From DSBG01 sp049975365 (lineage in GTDB: Bacteria > Desulfobacterota > Desulfomonilia > UBA1062): a stretch of DNA of 64,000 nucleotides. The stretch covers positions 28,879 to 92,878 of the forward strand of contig JBNGDS010000004.1 of assembly GCA_049975365.1 (NCBI GenBank), given 5' to 3'. Positions 25,420 to 33,649 of the stretch are shown one piece after another; within the stretch, counting starts at the first letter, position 1; each line of letters starts with the position of its first letter. A model generated the notes under the pieces. That model saw nothing but the letters and a program-made list of their open reading frames with translations. It was not told the origin of the DNA and ran no database searches. The translations under genes and the position numbers were made by a program.

Positions 25420-26553
25420 TTATGCAATCCTCTCCATGAAGGCATCCACGCGCATCTTAACCCTGCCTGTCTCAACCAGGGGACCGTATTCCCGTTCCAT
25501 CCGCATACAAGGGATCCCGGCAGCCTCGAGGTCACGCTCGAAGATGCCGTTTTCCGAACCGTGGAGATCGCAGAAGCGTATGTTCTGCAGGATGACCCCG
25601 TCGATGCGGACCTCCTCTATCCGTTCCATGATGTAGGAGAGCCTGTCTCTGTAGCAGCCGAACATCCTGGGACATGACTTGTGGCTGAGGTAGCGCTTCG
25701 CGAGGGCAAAGACAGGGTCTTCCTTCTCGTCAACGAGGTCCCGGTAGGACCGCGACCCGAAGCACATGGTGTCTGCCACCACGATGCCGCCGGATTCCTC
25801 GATCAGGCGGACAAATTCCAGGTCGTCGTTTGTGCTGCCCACGATCATGAGCCGTTTCCTGCCATCGAGAACAGAGGGGGCCTCTTTGAGTTCAGAGATG
25901 ACATTCTTAAGCAGGTCTGTATAGCGCTCCCTCGGCAGTGCAAACCCTGCGAGAATGACAGCCGTGGTATCCTCGCCGGTTATGGCAGGGGTATCAGATG
26001 CCCTCATCTCGTCGAGCTCGATGAGGAGTCTCCTTCCTTCGTTGTACAGTTTGATGGATTCTTTGAGTGCCTTCTTGGTGATCTTCACACCAAAGTGCTC
26101 CTCGATGCTCTTGATGAAGAGCTTCAGTTCGTCCACGAACCATGCAATGCTGTAGTCGGTCACCTTGTGTGGTACACCCATGTAGTGAAAGTATGAGGGC
26201 AGGACTCCGGGGTAGTCGTCTCCTGCCTTTCTCCAGCATTCGTCGAGCCTGCGCATGGAATCGCACCCGTTCATGATGATCGCCCCGTCGAGGAAGGTGT
26301 ACGCACCTTGTCCGGCAAGCTGCAGGATGCACTTGGGAAAACTGCAGATAACCGGACCAAAGTAGGTGTCACCGATGGACAGAGAGGTTGTCCCGATTCC
26401 GCGCATCCTGAAGGGCAGCATGCCTGCTGCGTGGATGATCTCTTCAGGCATATACGTGCACGGGTAGCCTATGACCCTTTTCCCGGCATCCTTCCATTGG
26501 GTGACGTACTGGTTTGATATGCTCCGGGCGATGTCTTTGAGTTCGTTGATCAT
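25420..26553 (-). CDS. 2-hydroxyacyl-CoA dehydratase/benzoyl-CoA reductase-type subunit (short), pair 2
   Basis: 377 residues. Family marks: VIGYPCTYMPEEIIHAAGMLP (cluster Cys), AIIMNGCDSMRRLDECWRK (Cys), VPHKVTDYSIAWF, LMIVGSTNDD, HKSCPRMFGCYRDRL, QNIRFCDLHGSENGIFERDL (Cys) and MRMEREYGPLVETGRVKMRV. It is distinct in sequence from the pair-1 subunit of equal length, so this is not a recent tandem duplication. The start overlaps the end of the 428-residue helical protein gene by four bases. Confidence 0.9.
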   Translation of the reverse strand: MINELKDIARSISNQYVTQWKDAGKRVIGYPCTYMPEEIIHAAGMLPFRMRGIGTTSLSIGDTYFGPVICSFPKCILQLAGQGAYTFLDGAIIMNGCDSMRRLDECWRKAGDDYPGVLPSYFHYMGVPHKVTDYSIAWFVDELKLFIKSIEEHFGVKITKKALKESIKLYNEGRRLLIELDEMRASDTPAITGEDTTAVILAGFALPRERYTDLLKNVISELKEAPSVLDGRKRLMIVGSTNDDLEFVRLIEESGGIVVADTMCFGSRSYRDLVDEKEDPVFALAKRYLSHKSCPRMFGCYRDRLSYIMERIEEVRIDGVILQNIRFCDLHGSENGIFERDLEAAGIPCMRMEREYGPLVETGRVKMRVDAFMERIA

Positions 26554-27836
26554 CTCTCACCCCCGGCGGCGAGCAGCACCTCTCTCAGACGCTGCAGTGC
26601 CTGGTCGTGTTCTTCATCTGCCATCCCTTCCCCGGGGCTCAGCACATCGGTGAGTCCTCGGACCAGAGAGGGCATCACTGCTTCGAGAACAGGACGGGCT
26701 GCATCGATAATTTCTGGAACGAACCACCGGGCAGTCTCCTTGACCTGATCCGGATCAACACAGTCAGCGATGCTGTTCACGATGGTGGTGAGCATCTCGG
26801 GTCTGGTGTCATGAAGCGTGTTGACAAGGCGGAGAAACCCATTGATCACCTCGGCTATCTCGAAGGTGTCCAGGTCGGACAGGCCGTGTGCGAGAGCCTC
26901 TGCAAGAGCATTTCCGTCCACTTCCTCGAAGAGACGAACCTTTCGGGAAAGACCCCTGATTGCAGGTGTTTTCACAGACCCGTAAGCAGACACGAGCTCG
27001 ATGAGGATTCCCGGGTTCTCCGACAGAGAGTCTGCCAGCGCATGGACCATGGCCTCCTTGTCTTCGGAAAGGGCGATACGGGCCTTCTTCAAAAGGACAG
27101 GATCGATATTCGGGAGTGCATCCTGGAACTGCTGGGTGAGGTACAGCTGGAACAGTGGTTTTCCTGCCTTTGCCAGGAGGTAGTTTCCTGTATGGAGTCT
27201 CCTGATGAGTTCACTCATCGAATTGACCAGGGTGGCTGCCTCACGGGCATCGATCCCTTTCAGCAGCGAGAGGGTGAGGTCTGCGAGCAGGTCTGGGCCC
27301 ACCTTCTGTTCAATGGGGCGCAGGAGTTCTCGTACAGACCTGATGCCGGTATTGACAAGGGCGAGGAGCGTTGCCAGGATGCTCCCGACCTTGGCAGGGT
27401 ATCTCCACAGGTGCTCGTTGAAGATCTCTACTGTCTTGAGGAAACACCCTTGTGACGATTCAGCAACCTCCCTGATCTCGCCGAAATCAGTGTTCTTCAG
27501 GAAGTCTTCGATAGCTTGTGAACGGCCGGCGGCATGGTACACCGGGTTGGATGCGTGCTCTGCGTTCACCTTTCGCGCCCACGAGGTGAGCAGACTGCCT
27601 ACAGGCCCTGATATTCCCCTTCCAGAAACCCCTCCCGGATGGATTAACACCCGTGAGACGATCCGTTGCGCACCGGAGGCGATCCGCTCCCTGGTTCTCC
27701 TTCCTGAAGCCCAGCCCCTGATCAGTTCTCCGGCAATGGAAGAGAGGAAGTATCTGGTGCCCGGAGACCGTACGATGTCTGCAACGATCTTTGCCGAAGC
27801 TTCAGCGGGTGGCCCGAGATGTTCAGTGGTGTCCAT
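26550..27836 (-). CDS. large helical protein of unknown function (428 aa), related to the 143- and 228-aa neighbours
   Basis: Not a family I can name. Almost entirely alpha-helical by composition, no signal peptide, few Cys. An internal pattern recurs: NSMSELIRRLHTG and NGFLRLVNTLHDTRPEM resemble NSMARVINALETAEPGI in the 228-residue neighbour, each followed by an acidic D-x3-(I/V) helix, so the three proteins seem to share HEAT-like helical units. Position is telling: four-base overlap with the dehydratase subunit downstream and a 14-base overlap with the TetR gene upstream. A scaffold, chaperone or membrane-surface adaptor for the enzymes is possible but unproven. Confidence 0.6.
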   Translation of the reverse strand: MDTTEHLGPPAEASAKIVADIVRSPGTRYFLSSIAGELIRGWASGRRTRERIASGAQRIVSRVLIHPGGVSGRGISGPVGSLLTSWARKVNAEHASNPVYHAAGRSQAIEDFLKNTDFGEIREVAESSQGCFLKTVEIFNEHLWRYPAKVGSILATLLALVNTGIRSVRELLRPIEQKVGPDLLADLTLSLLKGIDAREAATLVNSMSELIRRLHTGNYLLAKAGKPLFQLYLTQQFQDALPNIDPVLLKKARIALSEDKEAMVHALADSLSENPGILIELVSAYGSVKTPAIRGLSRKVRLFEEVDGNALAEALAHGLSDLDTFEIAEVINGFLRLVNTLHDTRPEMLTTIVNSIADCVDPDQVKETARWFVPEIIDAARPVLEAVMPSLVRGLTDVLSPGEGMADEEHDQALQRLREVLLAAGGER

Positions 27837-28506
27837 GAATGGAGTCCTCCGTTTTTGTATGTATCTGTTTCTGAAGCGCTTTCATTCCCGCTTCGGTCAG
27901 GTATGATTCGAACATGGTCATACTCCCGTCAGTGAGTGTACTGATCGCATCCTCCCTGGTGAATTGTTCTTCCATGAGGTAGCTGTGTCCCAGGTGCATG
28001 GCCATGCCCACTACCGCATAGGCAAGGGTATGGGGATTCACTCCCTCGATGATGCCGATATCCAGCCACGTCTGGATATCGTTGGCCAGATCCCGGGCAA
28101 TATCGCTGTAATGACGCCACACATTGTTGTCCAGTTCCTCGTCGACCCCGAAACTGCCCCTCAGGAGGATGAGAAACTGCTGGCGGTGGCCATCGATGTA
28201 ATCGAAGTAGGCGGTAAATGTCTCGATGAGTTTGGCGTAGCGGTCGTCCCTGTCCCAGATATTCACGGGCTCTCTGAGTTTCCTGATCCGATCCCTGAAG
28301 TCTTCGAAGTTCTGCCTGGTTATCTGGGCAAAGAGTTCACGTTTGTCCTGGAAGTAGTTGTAGAATGTCCCTGCAGACATCCCCACCTTCTTGACAATGT
28401 CCATGACTTGAGTGTTGTGGTAGCCACGCTGGCTGAAGAGTTCCTCGGCAGCCTCTATGATCACCTCTTTGGTAAAGGTCCGTTTCTTGTCGGCCAGGGT
28501 TGGCAT
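27823..28506 (-). CDS. TetR-family transcriptional regulator (inside the catabolic cluster)
   Basis: 227 residues. The DNA-binding helix-turn-helix is AAEELFSQRGYHNTQVMDIV then GMSAGTFYNYFQDKRELF; the rest is the ligand-binding helical domain (FLILLRGSFGVDEEL, HSYLMEEQFTREDA). I start at MPTLADKK (28506), where family members begin; the frame is open to 28638 within the upstream gene. It is very similar along its whole length to the TetR at 32.6-33.2 kb, with the same recognition region, so both probably bind the same operator, plausibly with a CoA thioester as ligand as in FadR/FabR-like TetRs. Confidence 0.88.
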   Translation of the reverse strand: MPTLADKKRTFTKEVIIEAAEELFSQRGYHNTQVMDIVKKVGMSAGTFYNYFQDKRELFAQITRQNFEDFRDRIRKLREPVNIWDRDDRYAKLIETFTAYFDYIDGHRQQFLILLRGSFGVDEELDNNVWRHYSDIARDLANDIQTWLDIGIIEGVNPHTLAYAVVGMAMHLGHSYLMEEQFTREDAISTLTDGSMTMFESYLTEAGMKALQKQIHTKTEDSIHGHH

Positions 28507-28532
28507 GTCTGGTTCCTTTCTGTTCGCGGATT

Positions 28533-29219
28533 TCACGAACACTCCCAGCGGCGTATGTCCACGTGGTGTGTCTCTTTCCCAAATCGCCTTCGGATTCTCC
28601 TGCGCACGAGTTCCAGCACCCATGATCCGAACTTCCACTTCTGGTCCAGGAGCCCATCGGCAAGGGTGTGGGTTGCCGTTCCGATCTCGTGCCGGTCGAG
28701 ACCTGCGAGCAGGTCTGAGAGAAACGTGCGGACGATGCCGGGCTCAGCGGTTTCGAGGGCATTGATTACCCTGGCCATGGAGTTGATGCCCTGGCTGAGG
28801 GACACAGGGCCTGTTTTCGTAATGGATGCTCTCATACTCTCCCGCTGAACGGTAGATGATGTCCACAGGCCCCCCAGCAGTTCCGACCACGTGTGCGAGC
28901 AGGCTTTCAGCCTCTCTGTGTCGATCTCGGAAGCGATGCTCAGAATGAAATGGCTCAGGAGTTCGGGTGGAAACTTCTCCTTGAGCTGTTCCCCCATCTC
29001 TGCACACGCATCCACCAGGGTATTGACCAGAGAGGGAAGGGCGCTGACCAGGGAGAGAAAGACCTCAGGGTCCTGCCACATGATGCTCCTCACCAATGAA
29101 CTTCCCGAAGAGGACGTGGCCATTTTCAGACATGATCTGAGCTGATCCTTGCAGACCGGTGTCCTGAGAACCTCTGTGAGAATACCGGGATCGATTTTTT
29201 TGCTCTGAGTGCTCGTCAT
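28533..29219 (-). CDS. helical protein of unknown function (228 aa), paralogue of the 143-aa protein
   Basis: Not recognised. Its first ~115 residues are clearly related to the next gene upstream: SIMWQDPEVFLSLVSALPSL here against TLLWQDPEVILGLVGALPAL there, then KFPPELLSHFILSIASEID against KYSPVLLNGFIESLLDEID. The C-terminal half (INSMARVINALETAEPGIV, ending in an Arg-rich segment RRRIRRRFGK) resembles parts of the 428-residue protein. No membrane span or Cys motif. ATGA-type overlap (29216-29219) with the upstream gene supports co-translation. Confidence 0.55.
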   Translation of the reverse strand: MTSTQSKKIDPGILTEVLRTPVCKDQLRSCLKMATSSSGSSLVRSIMWQDPEVFLSLVSALPSLVNTLVDACAEMGEQLKEKFPPELLSHFILSIASEIDTERLKACSHTWSELLGGLWTSSTVQRESMRASITKTGPVSLSQGINSMARVINALETAEPGIVRTFLSDLLAGLDRHEIGTATHTLADGLLDQKWKFGSWVLELVRRRIRRRFGKETHHVDIRRWECS

Positions 29220-29647
29220 GACGTCACCTCCCTGGGAGATTTCCCGGGCCCCTCAAGGGATTGGAATTTCTGTGCGACGATCGGGGATATCTGTTCGATG
29301 AGTGTTCGGCTCGAGCTCACGGCCCGGGCAAGGGTTTCGTGATCGATCTCATCGAGGAGGGATTCGATGAACCCGTTCAGGAGCACGGGAGAGTATTTCT
29401 CTGTGACCTGCCTGACAAGCTCGTCGAGTGCGCAGATCACGATGTTTGCCAGAGCGGGGAGTGCACCCACAAGCCCGAGGATCACCTCGGGATCCTGCCA
29501 GAGCAGGGTTTTCACGAACTCCGGGCTGGCCTGGGGGTCGAGGTTTTTCAGGAACGCCCTCAGGTTGTCCTTGAAACCGGGCTTTTTCAGCAGTTCTTCA
29601 AGAATACGAGTGCCTGCATCGACAATGCCTCGTTCCTGGGTATGCAT
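29216..29647 (-). CDS. helical protein of unknown function (143 aa)
   Basis: Not recognised. All-helical pattern with LLWQDPEVILGLVGALPAL, a motif shared with the 228-residue neighbour (W-Q-D-P-E-V, then L-V-x-A-L-P). It begins with a short variable leader (MHTQERGIVDAG) and lies 12 bases after the acyl-CoA dehydrogenase gene. Together with the 228- and 428-residue proteins it makes a three-member family restricted, within this window, to this operon. Confidence 0.55.
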   Translation of the reverse strand: MHTQERGIVDAGTRILEELLKKPGFKDNLRAFLKNLDPQASPEFVKTLLWQDPEVILGLVGALPALANIVICALDELVRQVTEKYSPVLLNGFIESLLDEIDHETLARAVSSSRTLIEQISPIVAQKFQSLEGPGKSPREVTS

Positions 29648-29659
29648 GATCTGTACTCC

Positions 29660-30934
29660 TTACAGCGTCTCGCAGTTGAAGAAATAGCGGGCCGCCTCCA
29701 TCTGACAGAGCTGTTTGCCTCCCATCCAGAGCTGGACCATCTTGATGTCTCTCCAGTGTTTCTCGATATCCCACTCGCGATCTGCTCCATTCTGTCCGAG
29801 AGCGTCCATGGCCTTTCCGAAGACATCCACCGCCCTGTCCGACACGAAGTCCTTGATGTTCCGCACTCTCCCCACAACGTCTTCGCTGATCAGGGGTTTT
29901 CCGTAAGGCTTGTTCCTCCGGTCGCAGATCATGGCCGCCTCGTATCCGAGGATTCTGCAGATGTCGATATCACCTGCAATACGGCCGATGATGGCCGCTA
30001 TTGCATCGTGTTCCTTCAGGGGACGGTTGTTGTACGTTCGTGTGGACACGAATTCATAGAGCCGTTCATAGAGGTTCATCATGGCACCGGTGAGAAATGC
30101 GACACTCATGACCTGGCCGAACGGGATGAGTTGGTAGAATGCCTCGGCATCCCTGCCCGGGCCGTGGGCCCGGTACCAGGACGGCACGCGCACGTCCTCG
30201 AACCAGATGTCACCGTTCTTGTCAGCGGCCATCCCGGCCTTTTCATATGCCCCGCCCTGGGTCACTCCCTTGGCATCGGCAGGGACGTAGATGAATGCAA
30301 AATCCTTCGGGTCGTCCGATCCGGGATTCGTCGTGCACGGAACACCAAAGAGCTGCGAGACACCCCCTGAATTCGTGGGCCAGAGCTTGTGGCCGTTGAT
30401 TACCCACTCATCGCCTTCCAGGCGCGCTGTTGTGCGGATGGTCTTCCCCTTGAGCAGGCCGAGGTTTTCGATATCGGACCCGCCCTGGGGTTCGGTCATG
30501 GCGTTGGCGGCAAATACCGCTTTCTTCGAGGTGCAGAACATGGGTGCGAATTCAGCGATGAGCCTGTCGTTCACGTAGGGTTCGACGAGGATCACAAGCA
30601 TGGGCCAGAATGTGACCCCCAGGGCAACCGCAAAGCCGGTATCTGCCCTGCCGAGCTCTTCGCAGAGCATGTAGCCGACCCTGAACACTGAATCGGAACC
30701 GGCGAGACCCCACCCGCCGTATTCCTGGGGAAAGAGGGCCTTCTGGAGACCGATCTCTCCCATGAGCCTGTCAAAGGCGGGTTCGATGAGGGCGTGATCC
30801 TTCCAGTCTTCATCATACTTGCGCCTGTGCGGCATGATGATTTCTTCAAGGAAACCCCTCAGGACAGCTCGAAAGTGCTTGTCGAACGGGGAAATATATT
30901 CATCCGGGCGTGAGAATTCATCGATATGGTTCAT
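29660..30934 (-). CDS. acyl-CoA dehydrogenase family protein (second of pair)
   Basis: FAD acyl-CoA dehydrogenase of 424 residues. Seen: MGEIGLQKALFPQEYGGWGL, FAANAMTEPQGGSDIENL (FAD/substrate strand), WVINGHKLWPTNSG, and the C-terminal DREWDIEKHWRDIKM, where the catalytic Glu and the ADP-binding Arg usually lie. The family's EGT near the C-terminus is replaced by LWMGGKQ, and the protein ends RYFFNCETL, nearly like its neighbour. I start at MNHIDEF (30934), preceded by AAGGGAG; the 89 codons of open frame upstream are inside the neighbouring gene and have no coding character. Confidence 0.9.
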   Translation of the reverse strand: MNHIDEFSRPDEYISPFDKHFRAVLRGFLEEIIMPHRRKYDEDWKDHALIEPAFDRLMGEIGLQKALFPQEYGGWGLAGSDSVFRVGYMLCEELGRADTGFAVALGVTFWPMLVILVEPYVNDRLIAEFAPMFCTSKKAVFAANAMTEPQGGSDIENLGLLKGKTIRTTARLEGDEWVINGHKLWPTNSGGVSQLFGVPCTTNPGSDDPKDFAFIYVPADAKGVTQGGAYEKAGMAADKNGDIWFEDVRVPSWYRAHGPGRDAEAFYQLIPFGQVMSVAFLTGAMMNLYERLYEFVSTRTYNNRPLKEHDAIAAIIGRIAGDIDICRILGYEAAMICDRRNKPYGKPLISEDVVGRVRNIKDFVSDRAVDVFGKAMDALGQNGADREWDIEKHWRDIKMVQLWMGGKQLCQMEAARYFFNCETL

Positions 30935-30948
30935 GGCTTCTCTCCCTT

Positions 30949-32184
30949 TCAGATCTCTGTGCAGGCATTGAAAAACCGGCTGGTATCCATTCTGACCGGG
31001 CCCTCTGCTCCCACACCGGACAGCAGTGAGCCTATGGTTTTGACATCCCTCCAGTGCTTTTCTACGTGCCATTCCTTGGAATAGCCCGCCGAACCCATGA
31101 GTTCCATTCCGCGGTTGATCGCCCTCAGGATGCCCTGCTGCACTCGGCACCCGATCATCTCCGCATAGGTGAACAGGTGAAGCAAACTGACCTGTCCCCA
31201 TTCATCCGGTTTGGAGATGAGGTGAGCCAGATTGTACAACAGGAGCCGTGCAGTCGCGATCTCGTCCGCAGCATCGGCAAGCACAGATGCACAGAGAGGA
31301 TTTTCCTTCAGGAGGCCGCCGCCCTTGATCACCCTGTTCTCGCTCCAGTCGCGGAAAATCTCGTAGGAGTTGATGCCTGCCCCGAGACTCACCCCGGAGA
31401 GCAGCAGGTTGAGCCAGGTGAAGAGCTCTTCCACTACGCCGTCACGGTCGATGAGGAATTCTTTCCCGATCTCCACGTCACTGAAGGTGACATCGGCATT
31501 CTCCAGGGCATTGAGGCCTGTTGTTTTGAAGGTCTTTCCCCGTTTGACACCAGGGGCATCACCAGGAATGAACGCGATGCATGGTTTGTCCTTCTTTCCG
31601 GCGCAGACCACACAGAACATGTCTGCACGGGCGCCTGCAACAAGCGGCCTGAGGGTTTTCCCGGAGATGACGTACCCACTTTTGACCGACTGTGCACGGG
31701 CAAGAATGGATCTTCCTTTGTACAAGGGGGTGTCCTGTCCAACGAACCCCGCACCGGGCAGGATGAGCGTGGGTGTCTTGATCTCGTCCGCCGTGTACAG
31801 GGGAGCCAGGGCATCGCAGAGTTTTCTGTTCAGGGTGTGACCCATGGTGATGGTGGCAAAGATCACATACTTGATGGCGGATGAAACCCCCATGGCTGCA
31901 TCGGCCCTGCCGATCTCGCTTACAATCGTGAGCACGCCTGGTGCGTTCGCTGGGCTGTTCCACCCGAATCCGCCGTGTGTTGTTGGAAGCGTGAGCCTCT
32001 GGAGGCCGATTGTGAGGTTGAGCTGTTTCCGTTTATCCAGGAAGAGCTTTCCGTAGTTCTCGCGGTAGTCCATCCGTTTCGAGAGGATCTCTTTTTCCGC
32101 CCACTGCCGTACCAGGTCAGAGACACTTCTGGATTCATCATCCATCCACTGCCTGGGGAAAAGAAACAGATCGTCTGGATTCAT
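30949..32184 (-). CDS. acyl-CoA dehydrogenase family protein (first of pair)
   Basis: 411 residues, first gene of the long minus-strand operon. Seen: LTLPTTHGGFGWNSP, ADAAMGVSSAIKYVIF, VKSGYVISGKTLRPLVAG, DVTFSDVEIGKEFLID, MELMGSAGYSKEWHVEKHWRDVKT and an unusual end (RMDTSRFFNACTEI) matching its neighbour's end. Shared odd C-termini and adjacency suggest that the two proteins form a heteromer, or act on successive intermediates. Good AAAGGAGG site upstream of ATG 32184. No ETF genes are in the window. Confidence 0.88.
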   Translation of the reverse strand: MNPDDLFLFPRQWMDDESRSVSDLVRQWAEKEILSKRMDYRENYGKLFLDKRKQLNLTIGLQRLTLPTTHGGFGWNSPANAPGVLTIVSEIGRADAAMGVSSAIKYVIFATITMGHTLNRKLCDALAPLYTADEIKTPTLILPGAGFVGQDTPLYKGRSILARAQSVKSGYVISGKTLRPLVAGARADMFCVVCAGKKDKPCIAFIPGDAPGVKRGKTFKTTGLNALENADVTFSDVEIGKEFLIDRDGVVEELFTWLNLLLSGVSLGAGINSYEIFRDWSENRVIKGGGLLKENPLCASVLADAADEIATARLLLYNLAHLISKPDEWGQVSLLHLFTYAEMIGCRVQQGILRAINRGMELMGSAGYSKEWHVEKHWRDVKTIGSLLSGVGAEGPVRMDTSRFFNACTEI

Positions 32185-32385
32185 GCGCGTATTTCCTCCT
32201 TTGACGTGTACGGATATGTGTACAGGAACAGCGTTTGCCTCAGGCGATCACTTCCTGAATGAGCTCGAGCAGGTCACCAAATCCAGACAGAATGCGGAAA
32301 CGGTTCAGGCAACAATACCAGAGGCTTCCGTCCCGTACACATATTCCGATACTGCTAAACCCTCCACTATAAGTCAGTTACAAAG

Positions 32386-32425
32386 AGAGTAATGAAAATT
32401 CACTATCAAGAATAGTAATTACTCT
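32386..32425. promoter_or_regulatory. candidate TetR operator overlapping the catabolic operon promoter
   Basis: Two nested dyads: AGAGTAAT (32386-32393) with ATTACTCT (32418-32425), and inside them ACTATCAAGAATAGT (32402-32416), a 15-base palindrome with a five-base centre. The inner palindrome covers the -10 element and predicted start of the minus-strand promoter, the usual site of TetR repression. The two similar TetR proteins nearby are the natural candidates. Confidence 0.5.
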
Positions 32426-32439
32426 TCATCATTTGTCAA
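32412..32439 (-). promoter_or_regulatory. sigma-70-type promoter of the catabolic operon
   Basis: Read on the minus strand: TTGACA (32439-32434), 16 bases, TACTAT (32417-32412). Same -35, spacing and -10 as the zinc operon promoter. The leader to ATG 32184 is about 220 bases. A strong promoter fits the absence of other convincing promoters down to 17.6 kb. Confidence 0.6.
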
Positions 32440-32559
32440 GGGGAATTTCTCGGAAGAGAATTATATCTGGTGATTCAGGGGGTGTATACTGAAACAGCTA
32501 CTGAAAAAAATGAAAAAGATCCGAGATGACCAGGGAGAATAAACCCGGGAAAAGCATCG

Positions 32560-33225
32560 CTACTCCATGCCCTGAGACTGTCGGTGCTGCTCCAGCACCT
32601 TTTTCCCTTCGTTTGTGAGGTATGCCTCGAACATGGCGAGCACCATCTTGATCAGGTTTTCAATGATCACGTCGCGGGAAAATTTCTTTTCCATGAGATA
32701 GCTGTGAATGAGCTGCAGGCTCATGCCGATGACTGCCGTTCCGAACAGCATGGGATCGATCCCCTCGATGACGCCGTCCTTGATCCATTTCTCGATGTCC
32801 TCACCGGCGTCCTGGGCGAACCCCTGGAAGTAATTCCACACATTCCAGTCCAGGGCAGTATCCACCCCGTAGCTCCCCCGCAGGATCATGAGGAGTTGCT
32901 GGGGATTGTTGTCAACGTAGTCGAAGGCTGCATTGAAGGTTTTCAACAAGGTCTGGGCCCGCTCATCAGGATTCCAGATGTCAACCGGCTGCCGCATGAG
33001 TTTCACGGTCACCCGAAGGCTCTCCAGGCTTTCCATGGTAATCTGTTCAAAGAGCTCCCGCTTGTCCTTGAAGTGATTGTAGAACGTCCCGGCAGACATT
33101 CCCACGGCCTTCACGATATCCATGACCTGGGTGTTGTGGTATCCGTATTTGCTGAACAGCTCGCAGGCCGCGTTGATGATCTTTTCCCGGGTTTCTTCCT
33201 TTCTCTTTTCAGACCCTCTGGACAT
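32560..33225 (-). CDS. TetR-family transcriptional regulator (upstream of the catabolic cluster)
   Basis: 221 residues. Helix-turn-helix region INAACELFSKYGYHNTQVMD, then GMSAGTFYNHFKDKRELF, almost the same as the TetR inside the operon (GYHNTQVMDIVK-VGMSAGTFYN shared). Effector domain includes LLMILRGSYGVDTALDWNVW and IHSYLMEKKFSRDV. ATG 33225 is preferred; a GTG at 33237 is in frame. It is transcribed toward the operon promoter, about 120 bases of spacer before the candidate operator. Confidence 0.88.
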   Translation of the reverse strand: MSRGSEKRKEETREKIINAACELFSKYGYHNTQVMDIVKAVGMSAGTFYNHFKDKRELFEQITMESLESLRVTVKLMRQPVDIWNPDERAQTLLKTFNAAFDYVDNNPQQLLMILRGSYGVDTALDWNVWNYFQGFAQDAGEDIEKWIKDGVIEGIDPMLFGTAVIGMSLQLIHSYLMEKKFSRDVIIENLIKMVLAMFEAYLTNEGKKVLEQHRQSQGME

Positions 33226-33551
33226 GATTTTTTCCACACGTCAAATATACGGAATTTGTTGTCATTTTGTATGGCGAAAGTGCTGGCATGTCAAGGAAAT
33301 ACTTGTGAATACAGCTGAAAACACTCCGGAATTCAGAAAGGGAAGATGACATCCCCTGCTGCTGACTAGCAATCGATCCGTGCACGGCTACACGAACAGG
33401 GAGCATCGGATTAATCCGGCAGATTATCCTCCCCAGCAGAGGGGCCACATATCTTGAAATGGTCTAAGAACAAGGAATAGTGTCTGTTTTGGCCCTCGGG
33501 TGAGTGCACGAATCCAGGGGTGTGATTAACCCTTCTGATTCACGCTCGTTT

Positions 33552-33580
33552 TTGATTTTCCACGCTGGACGACATATTGA
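33552..33580 (+). promoter_or_regulatory. possible promoter of the amino-acid ABC transporter operon
   Basis: TTGATT (33552-33557), 17 bases, TATTGA (33575-33580), 70 bases before the transporter start codon. Only a moderate match. The rest of the gap between 33226 and 33649 shows no gene; I did not find the nitrogen-operon palindrome or a GG-N10-GC element here. Confidence 0.35.
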
Positions 33581-33649
33581 AAGTATGGTACTCACTACAA
33601 GGATCACAGGGAATATCTCAATAAAAATTTTGTGAATGGGAGGAAATCT

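Noticed and set aside
29261..30370. 369-codon plus-strand open frame
   Set aside because: Lies antisense to the 143-aa gene and the acyl-CoA dehydrogenase, which have clear starts and family or paralogy support. It is a mirror of their codon bias.
33226..33649. Enhancer palindrome or sigma-54 promoter ahead of the amino-acid transporter
   Set aside because: Checked GG-N10-GC spacing at the TGG occurrences there (e.g. around 33490 and 33566) and found none with GC in place; no TGAACAAATTTGTTCA-like site.
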